48,958 nucleotides of DNA from a gamma proteobacterium endosymbiont of Lamellibrachia anaximandri (GCA_016756855.1 JAESPD010000026.1:1-48958), one strand, 5' to 3'; counted from the stretch's first letter, positions 37,335-46,043 are shown. The notes: generated from the sequence alone by a model not told the origin. Program-made: numbers and translations.

Positions 37335-38663
37335 ATGAAAGTTCAAAAGCAGAGCAACGATACCCCCATTGAGCAGTCATTCATCGCAACCTGTGCAACG
37401 CCGCAGAAGGCAGACTACAGGCCACTGAAAGTCGCCTTGCTCGATATCAACGAGCGCCTCGAAAACAGATTGCGGTACTTCTTTTCAGACAGATGTCAGG
37501 GTGACTATGTCGTAGATGTGGATCCCCAATCCGCCGACATCTGCCTTATCGACCTTGATGGTCTCCGTGGTAAGTCTTATTGGGCAAAACACGCAGAGCA
37601 CCAACACAACTGCCCGGCTATTCTGCTCTCCCTACATAAGACAGAGGTTGAAAACGCAAAATGGCTGCAAAAACCATTGCAGGCAAATCTTCTGCATAGT
37701 GAGTTGGAAAAAATCCGCGAGAAACTGCATCTCCAACAGAGGCAAGCGACGCCGGCCTCCCTGCCCAATTCATCTGCTGAAACTGAGGTGGCGCTTAGCG
37801 GCCACCATCAGGAGCTACGGCGTAAAATCAAATCGCTGCAGGCAGTATTGAAAAAAGAGGAGATCCGGCGCGCCCAGTTGAATGTATGCAGGCAGGGCGA
37901 TAACCCACCGCTTCTGAGCGAACCCGCCGATGTGCCAACCAGGCAGATATCAGTTGGGAATCAGGAAATTAAAACAGCTGTGCCATTCATCGGCTCAACA
38001 CCTGACGTAGACCTGGATAATGAAACCCAGCGCGCCTGGGTGCAATACGATCCAAAAAAATTTCTGATCGGACGTGTACAGAAGGCCATCAAGCTTGCTG
38101 AAACCTCCGGTCGGCCCGTCAGCATCTCAAGCAGCCACGGCTCAATAACCATTGTTCCTATGACCCGTGAAGTCTTGGTTGAAATTGACGGTCAACGACT
38201 GCAGTCGCTCGCCTCGCAACCAGTCAACGATGATGAATACCAGCTCTCTGTGCAGGATTCAGTATGCGACATACCGGGCCAGACCCATCGCCGCCCCGTG
38301 GAGGCTTTTGTTTGGGAACTCACGCTTTGGACCAGCCTGGGGCGGATTCCTGTCAACGTCAGCCCCAATAATACGGTCATATTTAAACACTGGCCCAATC
38401 TGACGCGTTTGCAGATTTTTCCCCAAGCCACTCGGATTGCTGCACTTTGGGCAAAACAGACACACACGCTGGCCAGCACCGCCCAGGCATTGGAAATCCC
38501 GCAACGCTATGTTTTTTCCTTCTTCAGTGCCGCTCATGCAATCGGACTGGCAACCACGGAGGAAGCCATCAGTGAGGAAATCGCCTCCGAAGAGAACCCT
38601 GTCAAATCCAACAGCAACAGAACATTATTCCGAAAGATCCTGCGTCAGTTAAGCCTGCACTAG
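37335..38663 (+). CDS. Degenerate receiver protein of a GTPase/roadblock cluster
   Basis: A 442-residue protein of no recognised family. Residues 31-130 look like a response-regulator receiver: LKVALLDIN as first strand, ICLIDLDG around Asp74 at the usual acceptor place, and a Lys113-Pro114 pair. The acidic pocket is incomplete, so phosphorylation is uncertain. A charged helix (about 157-182) follows, then a linker, then a C-terminal domain (about 230-410) ending in a winged-helix-like stretch. The ATG at 37335 is chosen over an upstream TTG, and the ribosome binding site is weak. It is followed after 22 bases by a small GTPase gene and then two roadblock-type genes, so it may be the input or output partner of that switch. 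Confidence 0.65.
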   Translation: MKVQKQSNDTPIEQSFIATCATPQKADYRPLKVALLDINERLENRLRYFFSDRCQGDYVVDVDPQSADICLIDLDGLRGKSYWAKHAEHQHNCPAILLSLHKTEVENAKWLQKPLQANLLHSELEKIREKLHLQQRQATPASLPNSSAETEVALSGHHQELRRKIKSLQAVLKKEEIRRAQLNVCRQGDNPPLLSEPADVPTRQISVGNQEIKTAVPFIGSTPDVDLDNETQRAWVQYDPKKFLIGRVQKAIKLAETSGRPVSISSSHGSITIVPMTREVLVEIDGQRLQSLASQPVNDDEYQLSVQDSVCDIPGQTHRRPVEAFVWELTLWTSLGRIPVNVSPNNTVIFKHWPNLTRLQIFPQATRIAALWAKQTHTLASTAQALEIPQRYVFSFFSAAHAIGLATTEEAISEEIASEENPVKSNSNRTLFRKILRQLSLH

Positions 38664-38685
38664 GTCTGCCTCCCCTAATCAACTG

Positions 38686-39222
38686 ATGGATAACTACAAA
38701 ATACTCTTTGCCGGGCCGGTTAGTGCAGGTAAGACCACAGCAATCACCAGCGTCTGCGCCACCCCTCCCCTGACTACCGAGGCCCAGGCTACCGACATAT
38801 CCCGGGACTCCAAAACGACCACCACAGTCGCCATGGATTACGGGACAATGCAGCTGCTGGGAATTGAAACCCTTCATCTCTACGGTACACCTGGCGAAAC
38901 ACGCTTTGACTTCATGTGGGATATTCTGAGCAAGGGCAGCATTGGCCTGGTACTGCTTATCGACAACACCCACCCAGACCCTTTCAGTGAACTGCACTTT
39001 TTCCTCCGGGCATTCAAAAAGTTCATCAAAAAAAGTCGCATCGTCATCGGCATCACCAAAACAGATATCTGCGTTACCCCCAGAATCAATGATTATCAGG
39101 CGCAACTACGGAACGTCCTTCCTAATATTCCCGTTTTTTCGGTAGATGCGAGAAACCAAATCGACGTAGCATTACTTATCGAAGCATTAATGGTTTCATT
39201 GGATCTAGAATTGGCTGCCTGA
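38686..39222 (+). CDS. Small GTPase, COG2229/MglA-like
   Basis: A 178-residue Ras-like GTPase. The G1 motif GPVSAGKT lies at residues 10-17 and Thr residues around 44-47 fit switch I. G3 reads YGTPGETRF (66-74), G4 is GITKTD and G5 SVDAR. The GTPG form of G3 is typical of the bacterial COG2229 group, which includes the CvnD proteins of Streptomyces conservons; MglA is related. Glu71 stands where the group usually has the Gln that aids hydrolysis. It is soluble, with no membrane anchor. The next gene begins one base after the stop. Confidence 0.88.
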   Translation: MDNYKILFAGPVSAGKTTAITSVCATPPLTTEAQATDISRDSKTTTTVAMDYGTMQLLGIETLHLYGTPGETRFDFMWDILSKGSIGLVLLIDNTHPDPFSELHFFLRAFKKFIKKSRIVIGITKTDICVTPRINDYQAQLRNVLPNIPVFSVDARNQIDVALLIEALMVSLDLELAA

Positions 39223-39223
39223 C

Positions 39224-39865
39224 GTGGAAAACTATCTTTTAATGCAGGGCTTGTTCGCACTCCCAACGCCCGCTGGTGCCTACTACTGTGTCTCTGCACC
39301 CGATCCGACATTGGCCAGAATCATACTGCGCGCCATGATGGATGGAGAGTCGAGCCATCGTTTAACCCTGGAAAACTTGATATCCTGGAGCCAAGTCGAC
39401 GAAAAAAAGACGCTGGAGACGCTATACAAAGCCCAGGCCATGGGCTGGATCGAGGGTTTTGAAGAGAGACACGCAGCGCCGGAGGAAATCATCGAGCAGT
39501 TGTTGCCAAAACTGCTCCCACAGCTTTCAGGCAGCGGCAAAGTCATTCTGGCGGATTATCAGGGGTTTTCCATCTATTCCCTGGGTTTTTCCAACGAAAC
39601 TGCGATATATCTGTCCGCTATCAGTGCTGACATTGCCTCGATGCACGAACGTCGGCTCAACATTTTGCATGATAAGCTGGAATTCTGGACCAGCGCATGG
39701 GCATTGGTGGACGCAGCAGGAAACAGCCAGGTTGGATTCTGGCCAATCTACATTGGTGAACACCGATTCGTACTCGTCATTGGCGGCGTACCACATCTTA
39801 ATCAGCCTGTACTGACCCAGCTGATTTGGGCATTGAACAAACGTTATGGAAACCTGAATGGGTAG
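39224..39865 (+). CDS. Winged-helix/roadblock-like protein of the GTPase cluster
   Basis: A 213-residue protein starting at GTG one base after the GTPase stop. Residues 15-95 look helical with a winged-helix pattern (LTLENLISWSQVDEKKTLET then LYKAQAMGWIEGFEE). Residues 98-205 read like a diverged roadblock/LC7 domain: GKVILADYQGFSIYSLGF, then a helix with ISADIASMHERR and further strands. A winged helix joined to roadblock output recalls CvnC (DUF742) beside CvnB in conservons. The domain calls come from the pattern of residues and are not certain. Confidence 0.6.
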   Translation: MENYLLMQGLFALPTPAGAYYCVSAPDPTLARIILRAMMDGESSHRLTLENLISWSQVDEKKTLETLYKAQAMGWIEGFEERHAAPEEIIEQLLPKLLPQLSGSGKVILADYQGFSIYSLGFSNETAIYLSAISADIASMHERRLNILHDKLEFWTSAWALVDAAGNSQVGFWPIYIGEHRFVLVIGGVPHLNQPVLTQLIWALNKRYGNLNG

Positions 39866-40007
39866 AAATATCTACCCTTCACTTCGCACCATGAATTTAA
39901 GAGAGAGCACCGCCGGTCAAGGTTGAGAAATCCACCTCCCCCCGGGGCTACAAAGTAATGATAACAACAGAAATCTACAATAATTTTATAAAGTTGGGGA
40001 CATAAAC

Positions 40008-40370
40008 ATGCGCTCAGACATGCTGAACTCTATATTGAGTGATCTTAACGGTACTTCAGCTGATATCGAAGCATCCGGGGTTATCTCCACGGATGGCTTG
40101 ATGATGGCGTCACAACTGCCTGCGGGAATGGATGAAGACCGGGTTGGCGCGATGAGTGCCGCCATGCTCTCATTGGGAGACCGTACCGCCCAGGAACTTG
40201 CCCGCGGCGAGCTCGAACAGGTTCTGGTCAAAGGCAACAAAGGTTACGTGCTTATGATGCACGCAGGCGAAGAGGCGGTAGTTACTGTATTGGCAAAGCC
40301 CACGGCAAAACTGGGCTTGATCTTTCTCGACGTAAAGCGTGCAACGGAAAACATCATCAAAATGATTTGA
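40008..40370 (+). CDS. Roadblock/LC7 domain protein (MglB-like)
   Basis: A 120-residue single-domain roadblock/LC7 protein. It begins with a helix (SDMLNSILSDLNGTS), then the hallmark strand pair IEASGVISTDGLMMASQLP, a helix with DRVGAMSAAMLSLGDRTAQEL, and the last strands and helix (GYVLMMHAGEEAVVTVLAK, LGLIFLDVKRATENI). Such proteins dimerise and bind small GTPases as exchange or activating factors (MglB with MglA, CvnB with CvnD). GGGG lies eight bases before the ATG. A 142-base spacer separates it from the cluster upstream, so it may have its own promoter. Confidence 0.88.
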   Translation: MRSDMLNSILSDLNGTSADIEASGVISTDGLMMASQLPAGMDEDRVGAMSAAMLSLGDRTAQELARGELEQVLVKGNKGYVLMMHAGEEAVVTVLAKPTAKLGLIFLDVKRATENIIKMI

Positions 40371-40545
40371 TCCAAGACCCAGGAGGCTGTTGGGTTTAAC
40401 GCTGTTTGATGGCATCAAGCATTCACTCATTGCCAATTCTGATCTATGCCAGAGAGAGGTCGCATCTGTGGTAGACTTGCCGGAACGGGCGTTGGAGCCC
40501 ATATAACTGGTAACGAACCGGCACCGAATACTCTGGCAAAGCAAA

Positions 40546-41085
40546 GTGCGACTCATCACCCACTCTGACCATGAGCATCAACACCAGCGTGTTCGGGAGA
40601 TCAATCCCGATATCGAGGCCGCATTTCGTATTCCTGATGCAAAGCAACTCTGGTTGAACGCCGGCAACTGGTGGGAGCAGGCTTCGAGCTACCTGGCCCG
40701 GCAGATCACACGCGAGCCTTCCGATCTGCGCTCTCATGTACAGCGAATCTACCTCCATTTACGTCTCAATGATAAGGCAGGCATCGCTGGTGCTTTGCTC
40801 GATTTGTATATCGCGCTTGGAGACAAAGGGCAGCCGCTGAGAACCCGCATGTTGATTGTCGTAGCGGATATCCTGGAGTCCACCTGGACCGAGTTCTTCA
40901 TCCATCACCAGGATTCAGGTGTGCTTTCATCGGACATCACCCCGCCTGTCCGAACATCCATGCTCACACTTGGGTTGACCGGAACGCCAAAGGTTATCTG
41001 CTGCAATGAGGGGCAGCAATCATCCTCGGAGACAGGATCACCCCCCTGTCTGAAAATTGTCTCTGCCGCAAGGAATCAGGGGTAG
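40546..41085 (+). CDS. Unknown protein, possible 3' part of an interrupted gene
   Basis: An open frame of 179 codons starting at GTG. The stretch from about residue 20 to 130 (INPDIEAAFRIPDAKQLWL, SDLRSHVQRIYLHLRLNDK, IAGALLDLYIALGDKG) looks like a real, mostly helical protein, perhaps with a TPR-like fold. No good ribosome binding site precedes the GTG. The same frame is open upstream from a TTG at 40390 next to AGGAGG (40381-40386), and is broken only by a TAA at 40504-40506. The gene may therefore be 40390-41085 with a nonsense mutation. It follows the roadblock gene and may belong to the same cluster. Confidence 0.5.
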   Translation: MRLITHSDHEHQHQRVREINPDIEAAFRIPDAKQLWLNAGNWWEQASSYLARQITREPSDLRSHVQRIYLHLRLNDKAGIAGALLDLYIALGDKGQPLRTRMLIVVADILESTWTEFFIHHQDSGVLSSDITPPVRTSMLTLGLTGTPKVICCNEGQQSSSETGSPPCLKIVSAARNQG

Positions 41086-41154
41086 CAGTGCCGGCTGAGC
41101 GTGTGAATCACAACGCCATATACCGGGGTCATCGAAAAACGTTGGAGATTGTCA

Positions 41155-41577
41155 CTATTCCCGGCCCGGACACGAAGAGTTGTTACAACGCCCATAGATA
41201 ATCAGAGAGTGATCCTCCATTTCAAACCCATGCTCTGCGGCAATCTCTTTTTGCCGCTCTTCAATGGTGGCATCCATAAACTCCTCCACCTTCCCACAGA
41301 GTACACAGACGATGTGATCGTGATGCTCTCCACGATCCAATTCAAATACCGCGTGTCCTCCCTCAAAATTATGCCGGGTAACCAAACCCGCCGCTTCAAA
41401 CTGGGTCAGCACACGATAGACAGTCGCCAGACCGATCTCTTCGCCCTTCTCCAGGAGCATCTTATAGACGTCTTCGGCGCTGACATGGCGGGGCACACTC
41501 GCTTCAAGCAGCTCAAGAATCTTTACCCTTGGCAGGGTGACCTTCAAGCCCGCTTTCCTTATTTCCTGATTATCCAC
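41155..41577 (-). CDS. fur: Ferric uptake regulator Fur
   Basis: A 140-residue iron-responsive repressor. The DNA-binding domain contains SAEDVYKMLLEKGEEIGLATVYRVLTQF, and the metal-binding region includes RHNFEGGHAVFELDRGEHHDHIVC with the CVLCG motif. A second cysteine pair (CNNSSC) lies near the C-terminus. It is divergent from bamE with an 80-base spacer, an arrangement conserved in gammaproteobacteria. Confidence 0.97.
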   Translation of the reverse strand: MDNQEIRKAGLKVTLPRVKILELLEASVPRHVSAEDVYKMLLEKGEEIGLATVYRVLTQFEAAGLVTRHNFEGGHAVFELDRGEHHDHIVCVLCGKVEEFMDATIEERQKEIAAEHGFEMEDHSLIIYGRCNNSSCPGRE

Positions 41578-41657
41578 TTATCACTACTCCGCCTTCGTGT
41601 TTTTCAGAAGGTGATGAGGTATCATCCCCCATTGATTTTTATTGAATTGTACTCGTA

Positions 41658-42113
41658 ATGCAAAAGATTCTCATCTCTCTTTTGGTCGGCACTCTCCTCA
41701 TCCTAGGCGGTTGTTCAAGCTGGAAGGACTTCTCCCTGGTCCATATTCCTGATATCCAACAGGGCAACATCGTCACCCCTGAAGTGGTGGCTGAACTCAA
41801 ACCGGGAATGAGCCGAAGACAGGTACGGTTCTTACTCGGCACCCCCCTCCTGGTGGATGTCTTTCATCAGAACCGATGGGATTACCTTTTCAGCATTAAG
41901 AGGCGCAACGACCCTCTGGAGATCAAGCGCTTTTCCATCTTTTTCGATGGCGACTCAATGGTTCGTTACAGTGGAGACATCAAACCTGCGGAAAATATTG
42001 CTGAAGAGAAAGAAAAGAAAGAACTCGTAGTCAGCGTACCTGACTACACCGGCGAATTGGGTATCGTGGACAAGGCTCTGCAAAAAGTAGGTCTCGATAT
42101 CGAAGATGATTAG
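41658..42113 (+). CDS. bamE: Outer membrane assembly lipoprotein BamE
   Basis: A 151-residue lipoprotein of the BAM complex. A signal peptide ends in the lipobox LGGC (Cys19), and the SmpA/OmlA domain is seen in IQQGNIVTPEVVAELKPGMS, RRQVRFLLGTPLLVDVFHQN and RWDYLFS. It stabilises the beta-barrel assembly machine at the outer membrane. The C-terminal extension after about residue 110 is charged. Confidence 0.95.
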   Translation: MQKILISLLVGTLLILGGCSSWKDFSLVHIPDIQQGNIVTPEVVAELKPGMSRRQVRFLLGTPLLVDVFHQNRWDYLFSIKRRNDPLEIKRFSIFFDGDSMVRYSGDIKPAENIAEEKEKKELVVSVPDYTGELGIVDKALQKVGLDIEDD

Positions 42114-42125
42114 AACACAAACTGT

Positions 42126-42213
42126 GTAAGCCAGATCAAACGTAGCGGATCAGGCATTTCGGAGCGACTAAATTCATGTAACCGCCGGTTCCGCTACGCT
42201 TGAACCGGCCTAC
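42126..42213. repeat. 88-bp palindromic repeat, family 1, copy D
   Basis: It is inverted relative to copies A and B, running from GTAAGCCAGATCAAACGTAG to CTTGAACCGGCCTAC. It lies between the convergent bamE and rnfH genes. The left arm is less well kept than in the other copies. Confidence 0.88.
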
Positions 42214-42247
42214 TCTCAATTAGCTGCATAAAAAACGTCTAACCATC

Positions 42248-42565
42248 TCAACGCCCCTCGCCACCACCTTTTCTCATCACCTTACCCTCGGCAGCACGCT
42301 TCTTTCTTGCCTCTTTGGGATCGGCAATCAGTGGCCGATAGATCTCCACCCGGTCACCACTGTTCAACACCGTATCCTGCTTGGTGAGTTTACCGAAAAT
42401 ACCCACCTTGACTGAGTCCGGGTCTATCTCAGAAAACTGCTCCAGAACACCTGATGATTCGATGGCCTGGCGCACCGTCATGCCCGATGCACCTTTGACC
42501 ACCAGAATGACCTGCTCATCAAGCTTCCCGTAGGCCACTTCCACCAGAATATCTATATCAGTCAC
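42248..42565 (-). CDS. rnfH: RnfH family protein
   Basis: A 105-residue ubiquitin-like protein of the RnfH (RatB) family: VEVAYGKLDEQVILVVKGAS, a helix with TVRQAIESSGVL, then VKVGIFGKLTKQDTVLNSGD and RVEIYRPLIADPKEARKKRA. The start is GTG at 42565, inside the end of ratA, with GAGGTG just upstream; a longer reading frame exists but overlaps ratA further. Its exact function is not known. The pairing with ratA is conserved. Confidence 0.9.
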   Translation of the reverse strand: MTDIDILVEVAYGKLDEQVILVVKGASGMTVRQAIESSGVLEQFSEIDPDSVKVGIFGKLTKQDTVLNSGDRVEIYRPLIADPKEARKKRAAEGKVMRKGGGEGR

Positions 42566-42992
42566 GGTACACCTCATCCGCACGCTTACAAAACGAATCC
42601 ACCAGCGTGGTGGCGATATGGTTAAAAACCTTGCCGAAAGCAGCATCGATCAATTTTCCGGAGAACTCAAAATCCAGTAACAGTTCCACCTTGCTCGCAT
42701 CAGTTTTCAGGGGAATGAAGCGCCAGCCACCCTGCAATTTTTTGAATGGCCCATCCCGCAACTGGATATCCATCCGTTCATTGGCCACCAACGCATTGCA
42801 GGTTGAAAAACGCTGTCGAATTCCTAGGCGGGAAACCTCCAGCTCTCCACAGATTTGATCCTCAGTTCTTGATATCAGGCGACTGGCACTGCACCAGGGG
42901 AGGAACTCGGGGTAGGACTCAAAGTCACATACCAACCGGTACATCTCCTCCGCAGAGTGATGAATCAGGGCGCTTTTTCTCACTACCGGCAT
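42558..42992 (-). CDS. ratA: RatA-type SRPBCC (START-like) protein
   Basis: A 144-residue single-domain protein of the RatA/Coq10-like family. The motifs are SALIHHSAEEMYRLVCDFES, YPEFLPWCSASRLISR and GPFKKLQGGWRFIPL, with the C-terminal helix HIATTLVDSFCKRADEVY. E. coli RatA was reported to block 70S ribosome association, while related proteins bind quinones. Its ATG follows the stop of the transporter gene by two bases, and its end overlaps rnfH. Confidence 0.9.
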   Translation of the reverse strand: MPVVRKSALIHHSAEEMYRLVCDFESYPEFLPWCSASRLISRTEDQICGELEVSRLGIRQRFSTCNALVANERMDIQLRDGPFKKLQGGWRFIPLKTDASKVELLLDFEFSGKLIDAAFGKVFNHIATTLVDSFCKRADEVYRD

Positions 42993-42994
42993 AC

Positions 42995-44401
42995 TCAGAA
43001 GATCCCGACAGCGTTAAGAAAGACGACAACAACGGCCAATGGCGAAACATAACGGATCAACACCCGCCACAGGCTATAACGCCATGCCCGCATGGCAAAT
43101 TCATCCACACTCGATTCCCGTTTCATCAGCCAGCCGGCAAACAGTGCAATCAGCAAACCACCCAGCGGCAACATAATATTGGCCGCCAGGTAGTCCAGCA
43201 GATCAAAGAATGTCATACCAAACAGCTTGTACTCATCTCCCGACCAGATATTAAAGGAGAAGATACTGCCAAGCCCCAAAATCCAGGTCGTCATACCGAT
43301 CACGGCAGAGGCACGTACACGAGTCAGCCCCCGATTCTCCACCAGCCAGGCAACCGCCGGTTCGATCAGGGAAATAGCTGAGGACCATGCGGCAAAGACC
43401 AGCAGAACAAAAAATAGGGTGCCAAAGAGCTGTCCGCCGGGCATGGCACCGAATGCAATCGGCAGGGTCTGAAAGATCAGCCCTGGGCCGGAGCCGGGTT
43501 CCAGTCCATTGGCGAACACGATGGGGAATATCGCCATGCCAGCAACCAGTGCAACCAGGGTGTCCAGCAGCGCAATCAACACCGCTGAACGGGCGATAGA
43601 GGTTCCCTTCGGCATATAGGAGCCGTAAACCATGATCGCCCCCATACCCAGACTCAGGGTAAAGAAAGCATGTCCCATCGCCACCAGAACGGGACCGCCG
43701 GACAGCTCGCAACTTTCGCTTCCTGCGACAGTTTCACAGGCGTAGAACAATTTGCCGAAATCGGGTTCAAAGAGAAACCTCAAGCCGTCGATAAAAGCCC
43801 CGGTACTCATCGCATAACCCAGCATCACGAACAGCAGCACAAACAGCGCCGGCATCAAGTAGGTCACCGCCTTTTCCAGACCAGCCCGCACCCCGCGCGC
43901 CACCACTGCCATGCTCATCAACATGAACAGGGTATGCCAGGCAATCAAGCGTTCCGGATCACCGGTAAGACCGGTGAAAACCGCCTGCACCCCCGCAGCA
44001 TCGGCACCATTGAAAAGTCCTCCCGCCACCCGAAAGACATAGGCCAAAGCCCAGCCGGCGATCACGCTGTAGTAAGAGAGGATAATAAAACCGGCCAGCA
44101 CACCACTCCAGCCAACCAGAGACCAGGCAGACGAAGCGCCCTCCTCCTTTGCCAGCGCCGTCATGGTGTTGATCGGACTCTGTCGGCCACGCCGTCCCAG
44201 CATCACCTCCGCCATCATGATCGGGATACCCACCACGGCAATACAGAGCAGATAGACCAGGACAAATGCACCCCCGCCATTCTCGCCGGTGATGTAGGGG
44301 AATTTCCAAATATTGCCCAGCCCCACCGCTGAGCCCGTGGCAGCCAGGATAAAGACCAGCCTGGATGACCACTGGCCGTGGATGGATGTCCGTTCTGTCA
44401 T
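42995..44401 (-). CDS. Sodium-dependent transporter, NSS/SNF family
   Basis: A 468-residue inner-membrane transporter with about 12 hydrophobic segments. The first membrane segment carries the sodium-site motif ATGSAVGLGNIWKFPYITGE, followed by NGGGAFVLVYLL, both diagnostic of the neurotransmitter:sodium symporter family. Bacterial members import amino acids or related amines; the substrate cannot be told. The stop is two bases from the ratA start, so it should be co-transcribed with ratA and rnfH, which is unusual. It is divergent from smpB. Confidence 0.92.
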   Translation of the reverse strand: MTERTSIHGQWSSRLVFILAATGSAVGLGNIWKFPYITGENGGGAFVLVYLLCIAVVGIPIMMAEVMLGRRGRQSPINTMTALAKEEGASSAWSLVGWSGVLAGFIILSYYSVIAGWALAYVFRVAGGLFNGADAAGVQAVFTGLTGDPERLIAWHTLFMLMSMAVVARGVRAGLEKAVTYLMPALFVLLFVMLGYAMSTGAFIDGLRFLFEPDFGKLFYACETVAGSESCELSGGPVLVAMGHAFFTLSLGMGAIMVYGSYMPKGTSIARSAVLIALLDTLVALVAGMAIFPIVFANGLEPGSGPGLIFQTLPIAFGAMPGGQLFGTLFFVLLVFAAWSSAISLIEPAVAWLVENRGLTRVRASAVIGMTTWILGLGSIFSFNIWSGDEYKLFGMTFFDLLDYLAANIMLPLGGLLIALFAGWLMKRESSVDEFAMRAWRYSLWRVLIRYVSPLAVVVVFLNAVGIF

Positions 44402-44515
44402 GGCGGAAACTTTTCCCCTGAAGCGCTTGATCGAAAGCGATTTATTCTCCGTGAAATCAGCCCCTTTAACAAGGCAGGGCTGGCCGATAGATGCCCACTC
44501 GCATAGAATGCGCCG

Positions 44516-44998
44516 ATGGGAAAAAAATCAAAATCAGCGAAATCCTCCGGCGGCTCGACCATCGCCCTCAACAAGAAGGCGAAGCACGACTTTTTTATCG
44601 AAGAGCGCTACGAGGCGGGCATCTCTCTGCAGGGATGGGAGGTCAAGAGCCTGCGCGAGGGACGCGTGCAGATCAAGGAGAGCTACGTCATCATTCAGAA
44701 CGGCGAGGCCTACCTCTTTGGCGCCCATATTACTCCGCTCAAAACCGCGTCCACTCATGTCACGACCGATCCGACCCGCAGCCGAAAACTGTTGCTGCAC
44801 CGCCGCGAACTGAGCAAACTCATCGGCTTGGTGGAGCGAAAAGGCTACACCTTGGTTCCCACCGCACTCTACTGGAAAAAAGGCTACGCCAAACTGGAAA
44901 TCGGTCTGGCAAAAGGTAAAAAACAGCACGATAAACGCAGCAGCGACAAAGACCGTGACTGGAAGCGGGAGAAAGAGCGAATCTTCAAACGCGGCTAA
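44516..44998 (+). CDS. smpB: SsrA-binding protein SmpB
   Basis: A 160-residue partner of tmRNA in trans-translation. Motifs include [40 protein letters not shown] and [20 protein letters not shown], with a basic C-terminal tail ([20 protein letters not shown]). It lies directly upstream of ssrA, the conserved arrangement. Confidence 0.98.
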   Translation: MGKKSKSAKSSGGSTIALNKKAKHDFFIEERYEAGISLQGWEVKSLREGRVQIKESYVIIQNGEAYLFGAHITPLKTASTHVTTDPTRSRKLLLHRRELSKLIGLVERKGYTLVPTALYWKKGYAKLEIGLAKGKKQHDKRSSDKDRDWKREKERIFKRG

Positions 44999-45039
44999 TC
45001 CAACCTCACTTCGGCATGGCGCGGAACTTCCTGGTAATT

Positions 45040-45045
45040 TATAAT
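45040..45045 (+). promoter_or_regulatory. Predicted -10 element of ssrA
   Basis: A perfect TATAAT lies 35 bases before the mature tmRNA 5' end. No good -35 hexamer is seen at the normal distance. Confidence 0.5.
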
Positions 45046-45079
45046 GTCTACTCTTGAGACTTGAGAAAAGTTTCTCCTT

Positions 45080-45455
45080 GGGGGCGACGTAGGCTTCGAC
45101 GGGGGTTACAAAACCTTAGGTGCATGTCGAGGGGCAGATTACCTCGTAAAACTAGCTGTAAACTTATAGTTGCCAACGACGACAACTACGCACTCGCCGC
45201 TTAATAACCGGTAGAATGCCGTCTGACTGGAGCCGTGCTTATGCGTCCAGGGTCTTCGGACCAATCAGGCGTCATATCTCATAAGATCGCGATGAAGCTT
45301 GTTCGGGGCGAATTCGTTAAAACTTTACCGAAATCGCTATCTGCACACCCTGTCCGTCGGGTGGCAGCCAGCTAAAAATAATAGACCGGACTAAACATGT
45401 AGAACCTCAGGCAGAGGACTCGCGGACGGCGGTTCGAATCCGCCCGCCTCCACCA
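45080..45455 (+). ncRNA. ssrA: tmRNA (SsrA)
   Basis: A 376-nt transfer-messenger RNA. The tRNA-like ends pair (GGGGGCG with CGCCTCC), the T arm reads GGCGGTTCGAATCCGCC and the CCA is encoded. The tag reading frame starts at 45172 and encodes ANDDNYALAA followed by tandem TAA stops (45202-45207). It follows smpB by 81 bases. The 3' end is a common integration site, and a truncated integrase gene follows at 45510. Confidence 0.97.
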
Positions 45456-45509
45456 ACTTATTGATAAATAAGGATTTCTTACTTTTCTGGCCCGTAGTGA
45501 TCCACTCAA

Positions 45510-45926
45510 GTGATCCACTCAGGTCAGAAAAGTGAAGACATCCGCCTTCTCTGGAAAAACCGTCACGGCATTTGGTACTTCCGCACCGTGATCCCCGCCC
45601 GGTACCGGCACTACTTCCCCCTCAACAGACGGGAGGTACGGCGCTCATTGTCTACTGACAGCAGACAACGTGCGGTCGTGCCGGCTCGCAGGTATCGAGT
45701 GACAATTGATGAACTATTTGAACAACCCGAAGAACAAAGCGTGGCAAAAGAGAAAACAATCCAAACCGGACTGGTCAAAGGTCTCGTCTTAACCTCTGGG
45801 AATTCAACTCTCAAGGTCGACGAAATCAAACATGACGACCCCGCGCAGGAGCAGGAGACAATCAAAGAGCTGACAAGGATGCTGGAGGCTTGCTCAGGCG
45901 TCCCAGAACCCGACAAAGCCCGATAG
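45510..45926 (+). pseudogene. Truncated tyrosine integrase (N-terminal fragment)
   Basis: An open frame of 138 codons. Residues 14-70 (LWKNRHGIWYFRTVIPARYR and RREVRRSLSTDSRQRAVVPA) match the arm-type DNA-binding N-terminus (DUF6538-like) of phage and island integrases. The core-binding and catalytic domains with the R-H-R-Y residues are missing; the frame stops after a linker. It begins 55 bases after the tmRNA end, just where an ssrA-targeting integrase is expected. It is read as the remnant of the integrase that brought in the island. Confidence 0.7.
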
Positions 45927-46043
45927 CCCACCACAGCTGACAAGCTAAGGATGTTTGGGGTAAGAGGATGGCCGTAGCTGGAGGACAACAAATAGCCCCG
46001 CACGCACGAGGCGAGGCCTGTCATTACGGCTTTGATTTAGTTC

